A stretch of DNA of 64,000 nt from Alkalimarinus sediminis (GTDB lineage: Bacteria > Pseudomonadota > Gammaproteobacteria > Pseudomonadales > Oleiphilaceae), in assembly GCF_026427595.1 (NCBI RefSeq), contig NZ_CP101527.1, forward strand, positions 877,001 through 941,000. The letters are read 5' to 3'. A model generated the notes under the pieces. It worked only from the letters and a program-made list of their open reading frames with translations. It was not told where the DNA came from and searched no databases. This document shows, in pieces, positions 60,321 to 64,000 of this stretch. The first letter of the stretch is position 1. Each line of letters opens with the position of its first letter. Position numbers and translations under genes: made by a program.

Positions 60321-61685
60321 TTAGCGGTTTGAGGGTTCAGTTGAAACAACCTGGCTATGAATATAGCCATCTGACAATTTAGTCTTTAGATGCTCACCTT
60401 CTTTTACATCACTAATAGACCTGATTACCGGGTTTTGGTTGTTAGACACAATAGCATATCCTCTTGAAATGGTTGCCAGAGGGCTAACGGCCTCAAGAGT
60501 TTGTATGTTCCTGACTAGCTGTTGCTGTCTGCTATCAAGGGTGTGTTGCATGGCCCGTGTGAGCTTTTGAAACTCATTTTTTAGTGTTTTGTTAGCGGTG
60601 ACTATTTTCTCTGCTGGCGATTGGCTATACAGCCGCTGTTGTAATGCGGTAATGGCTTGATTGAGGCTCGTCAGATGGCGGTTTTGGCTCTGGGTGAGCC
60701 GTGTATTGAGTTCGTTTAGTCTTGCCTTATGCTCTTGTAGTTTTTTGCCAGGGTGTTTGATGTGTGAGCTAAATGCATCAACCTTTTGCCTTTCGGTTGC
60801 GAGTTTTCGTCGCATGGCGTGTTGAATTCGCTCCATCAAGTGGTCGAGGTTCTGACTCCACTCGTATTGGTCTGGGCTTATTTTCTCTGCAGCAGCTGAG
60901 GGAGTAGGGGCGCGATAGTCTGATACAAAGTCTGCAATAGTAAAATCTATCTCATGACCGACCGCACTCACAATAGGTAGCGAACTTTCGAATATAGCTC
61001 GAGCGACAACTTCTTCATTAAATGCCCACAAATCTTCTAGTGAGCCACCGCCTCGCCCTACTATGATCATGTCAGCCTCTTTACGTTGGTTGGCGAGTTT
61101 AATCATACGAGCAATATCAGCTGCTGCTCCATCTCCCTGTACTGCTGTGGGATAGATAGTTATGCTGATGTGGGGGAAGCGTCTGTTTAATACTGTGAGT
61201 ATGTCATGTATAGCAGCGCCTGTGGGGGAGGTGACGACTGCAATTCGTTTTGGCAGAGAAGGTAGTGGCTGTTTACGGGTTTGATCAAATAGACCTTCTG
61301 CAGCCAATTTGGCTTTAAGTTGCTCGTATGCTTTTTGCAAGTCTCCAGCACCGGCGGGTTCCATTGTCTCAACGATTAGCTGGTAGTCACCACGACCTTC
61401 ATAAAGGCTAACTTTGGCCCGCACGACCACTTTGTCTCCCTCTTTGGGAGTGAAGCGAAGCCTTTGATTGTGCCCTTTGAACATGGCGCAGCGAATTTGT
61501 GCTCGGTTATCTTTCAGTGTGAAATACCAATGACCAGAAGAGGGCTTGGAAAAACTCGTAAGCTCCCCCTCAACCCAGGTTTGAAGAAAACTTGCCTCTA
61601 AAAGCTGTTTTACTTGTCTATTTAGCTCAGAAACCGTTAATGAAACCCGTTTTTTAGCCATATCTTCAAAGGAATTACTCTGCAT
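60321..61685 (-). CDS. xseA: Exodeoxyribonuclease VII large subunit
   Basis: A 454-residue XseA. N-terminal OB-fold (about 12-110; VSELNRQVKQLLEASFLQTW, GHWYFTLKDNRAQIRCAMF), the catalytic domain (about 130-320; GAAIHDILTVLNRRFP, VGRGGGSLEDLWAFNEE, SAVGHEIDFTIADFVSDYRAPTPSAAAE quoted in part) and a long C-terminal coiled coil. It degrades single-stranded DNA with the XseB subunit, whose gene is elsewhere. ATG at 61685 or 61661 (MAKKRV) are both possible. It is divergent from guaB, the classical gammaproteobacterial arrangement. Confidence 0.96.
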   Translation of the reverse strand: MQSNSFEDMAKKRVSLTVSELNRQVKQLLEASFLQTWVEGELTSFSKPSSGHWYFTLKDNRAQIRCAMFKGHNQRLRFTPKEGDKVVVRAKVSLYEGRGDYQLIVETMEPAGAGDLQKAYEQLKAKLAAEGLFDQTRKQPLPSLPKRIAVVTSPTGAAIHDILTVLNRRFPHISITIYPTAVQGDGAAADIARMIKLANQRKEADMIIVGRGGGSLEDLWAFNEEVVARAIFESSLPIVSAVGHEIDFTIADFVSDYRAPTPSAAAEKISPDQYEWSQNLDHLMERIQHAMRRKLATERQKVDAFSSHIKHPGKKLQEHKARLNELNTRLTQSQNRHLTSLNQAITALQQRLYSQSPAEKIVTANKTLKNEFQKLTRAMQHTLDSRQQQLVRNIQTLEAVSPLATISRGYAIVSNNQNPVIRSISDVKEGEHLKTKLSDGYIHSQVVSTEPSNR

Positions 61686-61739
61686 CTTGTATTGCCTGGT
61701 TTACTGTATTGGATGACCTATATATAATTGTCCGATTAA

Positions 61740-63236
<1,497 letters not shown>

Positions 63237-63289
63237 TGATGGGGCTGCTCAAAATCCTGACTGATTTTTAAAAGATCTGCTATTTTATT

Positions 63290-63324
63290 ACGGGGATGAA
63301 GCGTGATTGCTTCACCCCGTTTTG
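63290..63324 (+). terminator. Hairpin between guaB and guaA
   Basis: CGGGGATGAAGC pairs with GCTTCACCCCG with one bulged A, followed by TTTTGCGTTT. It may end part of the guaB transcripts or act as an attenuator between guaB and guaA. Confidence 0.65.
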
Positions 63325-63351
63325 CGTTTACTCTAGAGTGGTTAACTCCCT

Positions 63352-64000
63352 ATGACTCAAAATATTCACGCTCACCGCATATTAATTCTGGACTTTGGTT
63401 CTCAATACACACAGTTGATAGCAAGACGCGTACGAGAGATCGGCGTGTATTGTGAAATTCGCGCTTTTGATATGACTGAAAGCGAGATTACTGAATTTAA
63501 CCCCAAAGGGATTATTTTGGCGGGTGGGCCTGAGTCGGTAACAGGAGACTCAACCCCTCGAGCACCTGAGTGTGTATTCTCAATGGGCGTACCGGTATTG
63601 GGTATTTGCTATGGGATGCAAACCATGGCTGAGCAACTAGGGGGCAAAGTTGCAAGTTCAGAGCAACGCGAATTTGGCTATGCACAGGTGAAGGTTCAGT
63701 CTGACAATGACTTGTTATTAGGTATTAAAGATCATGTTAATGAGCAAGGTGACTCATTGCTTGATGTTTGGATGAGTCATGGCGATAAGGTCGTTACTCT
63801 ACCAGAAGGCTTTGAGTTGATGGCGTCGACAGAGAGTGCACCGATAGCAGGTATGTTCCATCGCGAGAAGCAGTTTTACGGTGTGCAGTTTCACCCAGAA
63901 GTCACCCACACTCTGCAGGGTGGGAGAATGCTAGAGCACTTTATCCTCTCGATTTCGGGTTGTGAAGCGCTTTGGACGCCTAGCCATATAGCGGAAGATG
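63352..64000 (+). CDS. guaA: GMP synthase (glutamine-hydrolysing), N-terminal part
   Basis: The first 216 codons are inside the window and the gene runs off the end. They comprise the complete glutamine amidotransferase class I domain: [20 protein letters not shown], catalytic Cys86 in [17 protein letters not shown] and the His-Glu pair in [12 protein letters not shown]. The ATP-pyrophosphatase domain is beyond the edge. GuaA turns XMP into GMP. It is placed after guaB as in E. coli and Pseudomonas. Confidence 0.97.
   Translation, partial: MTQNIHAHRILILDFGSQYTQLIARRVREIGVYCEIRAFDMTESEITEFNPKGIILAGGPESVTGDSTPRAPECVFSMGVPVLGICYGMQTMAEQLGGKVASSEQREFGYAQVKVQSDNDLLLGIKDHVNEQGDSLLDVWMSHGDKVVTLPEGFELMASTESAPIAGMFHREKQFYGVQFHPEVTHTLQGGRMLEHFILSISGCEALWTPSHIAED

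Overview
The window is one continuous piece of a chromosome from an aquatic, probably marine, gammaproteobacterium with moderate GC content. That placement rests on the gene set: divergent xseA and guaB-guaA, rdgC, yaaA, topB, bolA, a very large NAD-dependent glutamate dehydrogenase, a PatZ-like acyl-CoA synthetase/acetyltransferase, and small lineage families I recognise as DUF2788, DUF2835, DUF6316 and DUF6160. A member of the former Oceanospirillales/Alteromonadales is my best guess; genus cannot be settled from sequence alone.

Layout. 1-8200: end of a membrane oxidase-type subunit, a GST, an HDOD/metallo-beta-lactamase pair, a START-domain protein, an SDR gene coupled to hisC, a PfkB sugar/nucleoside kinase and a DUF4442 protein. 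8210-13407: a minus-strand signalling group with an OmpR-type regulator, a LysM-FecR envelope protein and a CHASE2 histidine kinase. 13656-20973: topB, bolA-yciO, an unknown 213-residue protein, a frameshifted DUF6160-type surface protein gene, DUF6316, MOSC, msrB and tRNA-Arg(CCT). 21152-24595: an arsenosugar-type cluster (rhodanese, DsbA-like, ArsS, two glycosyltransferase-like proteins) followed by a HigB/HigA-like toxin-antitoxin pair.

25366-35600 is a flagellar filament region: a TPR/methyltransferase-like protein, two divergent ~695-residue flagellins with duplicated central modules, FlaG, FliD and FliS. I read sigma-54 (-24/-12) promoters before the TPR gene and flagellin 1, and sigma-28 promoters before flagellin 2, fliD and fliS. 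35627-37515 holds seven complete 169-bp tandem units plus a partial eighth, each with two inverted REP palindromes, next to a RAYT (REP-associated tyrosine transposase) gene.

37543-64000: an HDAC-family deacetylase divergent from the PatZ-like acetyltransferase/ligase, rdgC, an unannotated structured RNA candidate (42655-42885) followed by a second REP family, a glutaredoxin-like protein, yaaA, DUF2788, a six-gene MoxR/DUF58/DUF4381/BatA/BatBC/BatD operon with chained start-stop overlaps, gdh, DUF2835, a lytic transglycosylase, proS, xseA, guaB and the 5' part of guaA. The signals most worth following are the REP/RAYT array, the structured RNA, the sigma-54-driven TPR protein beside the flagellins, the arsenosugar cluster without a visible arsM, and the frameshifted surface protein.
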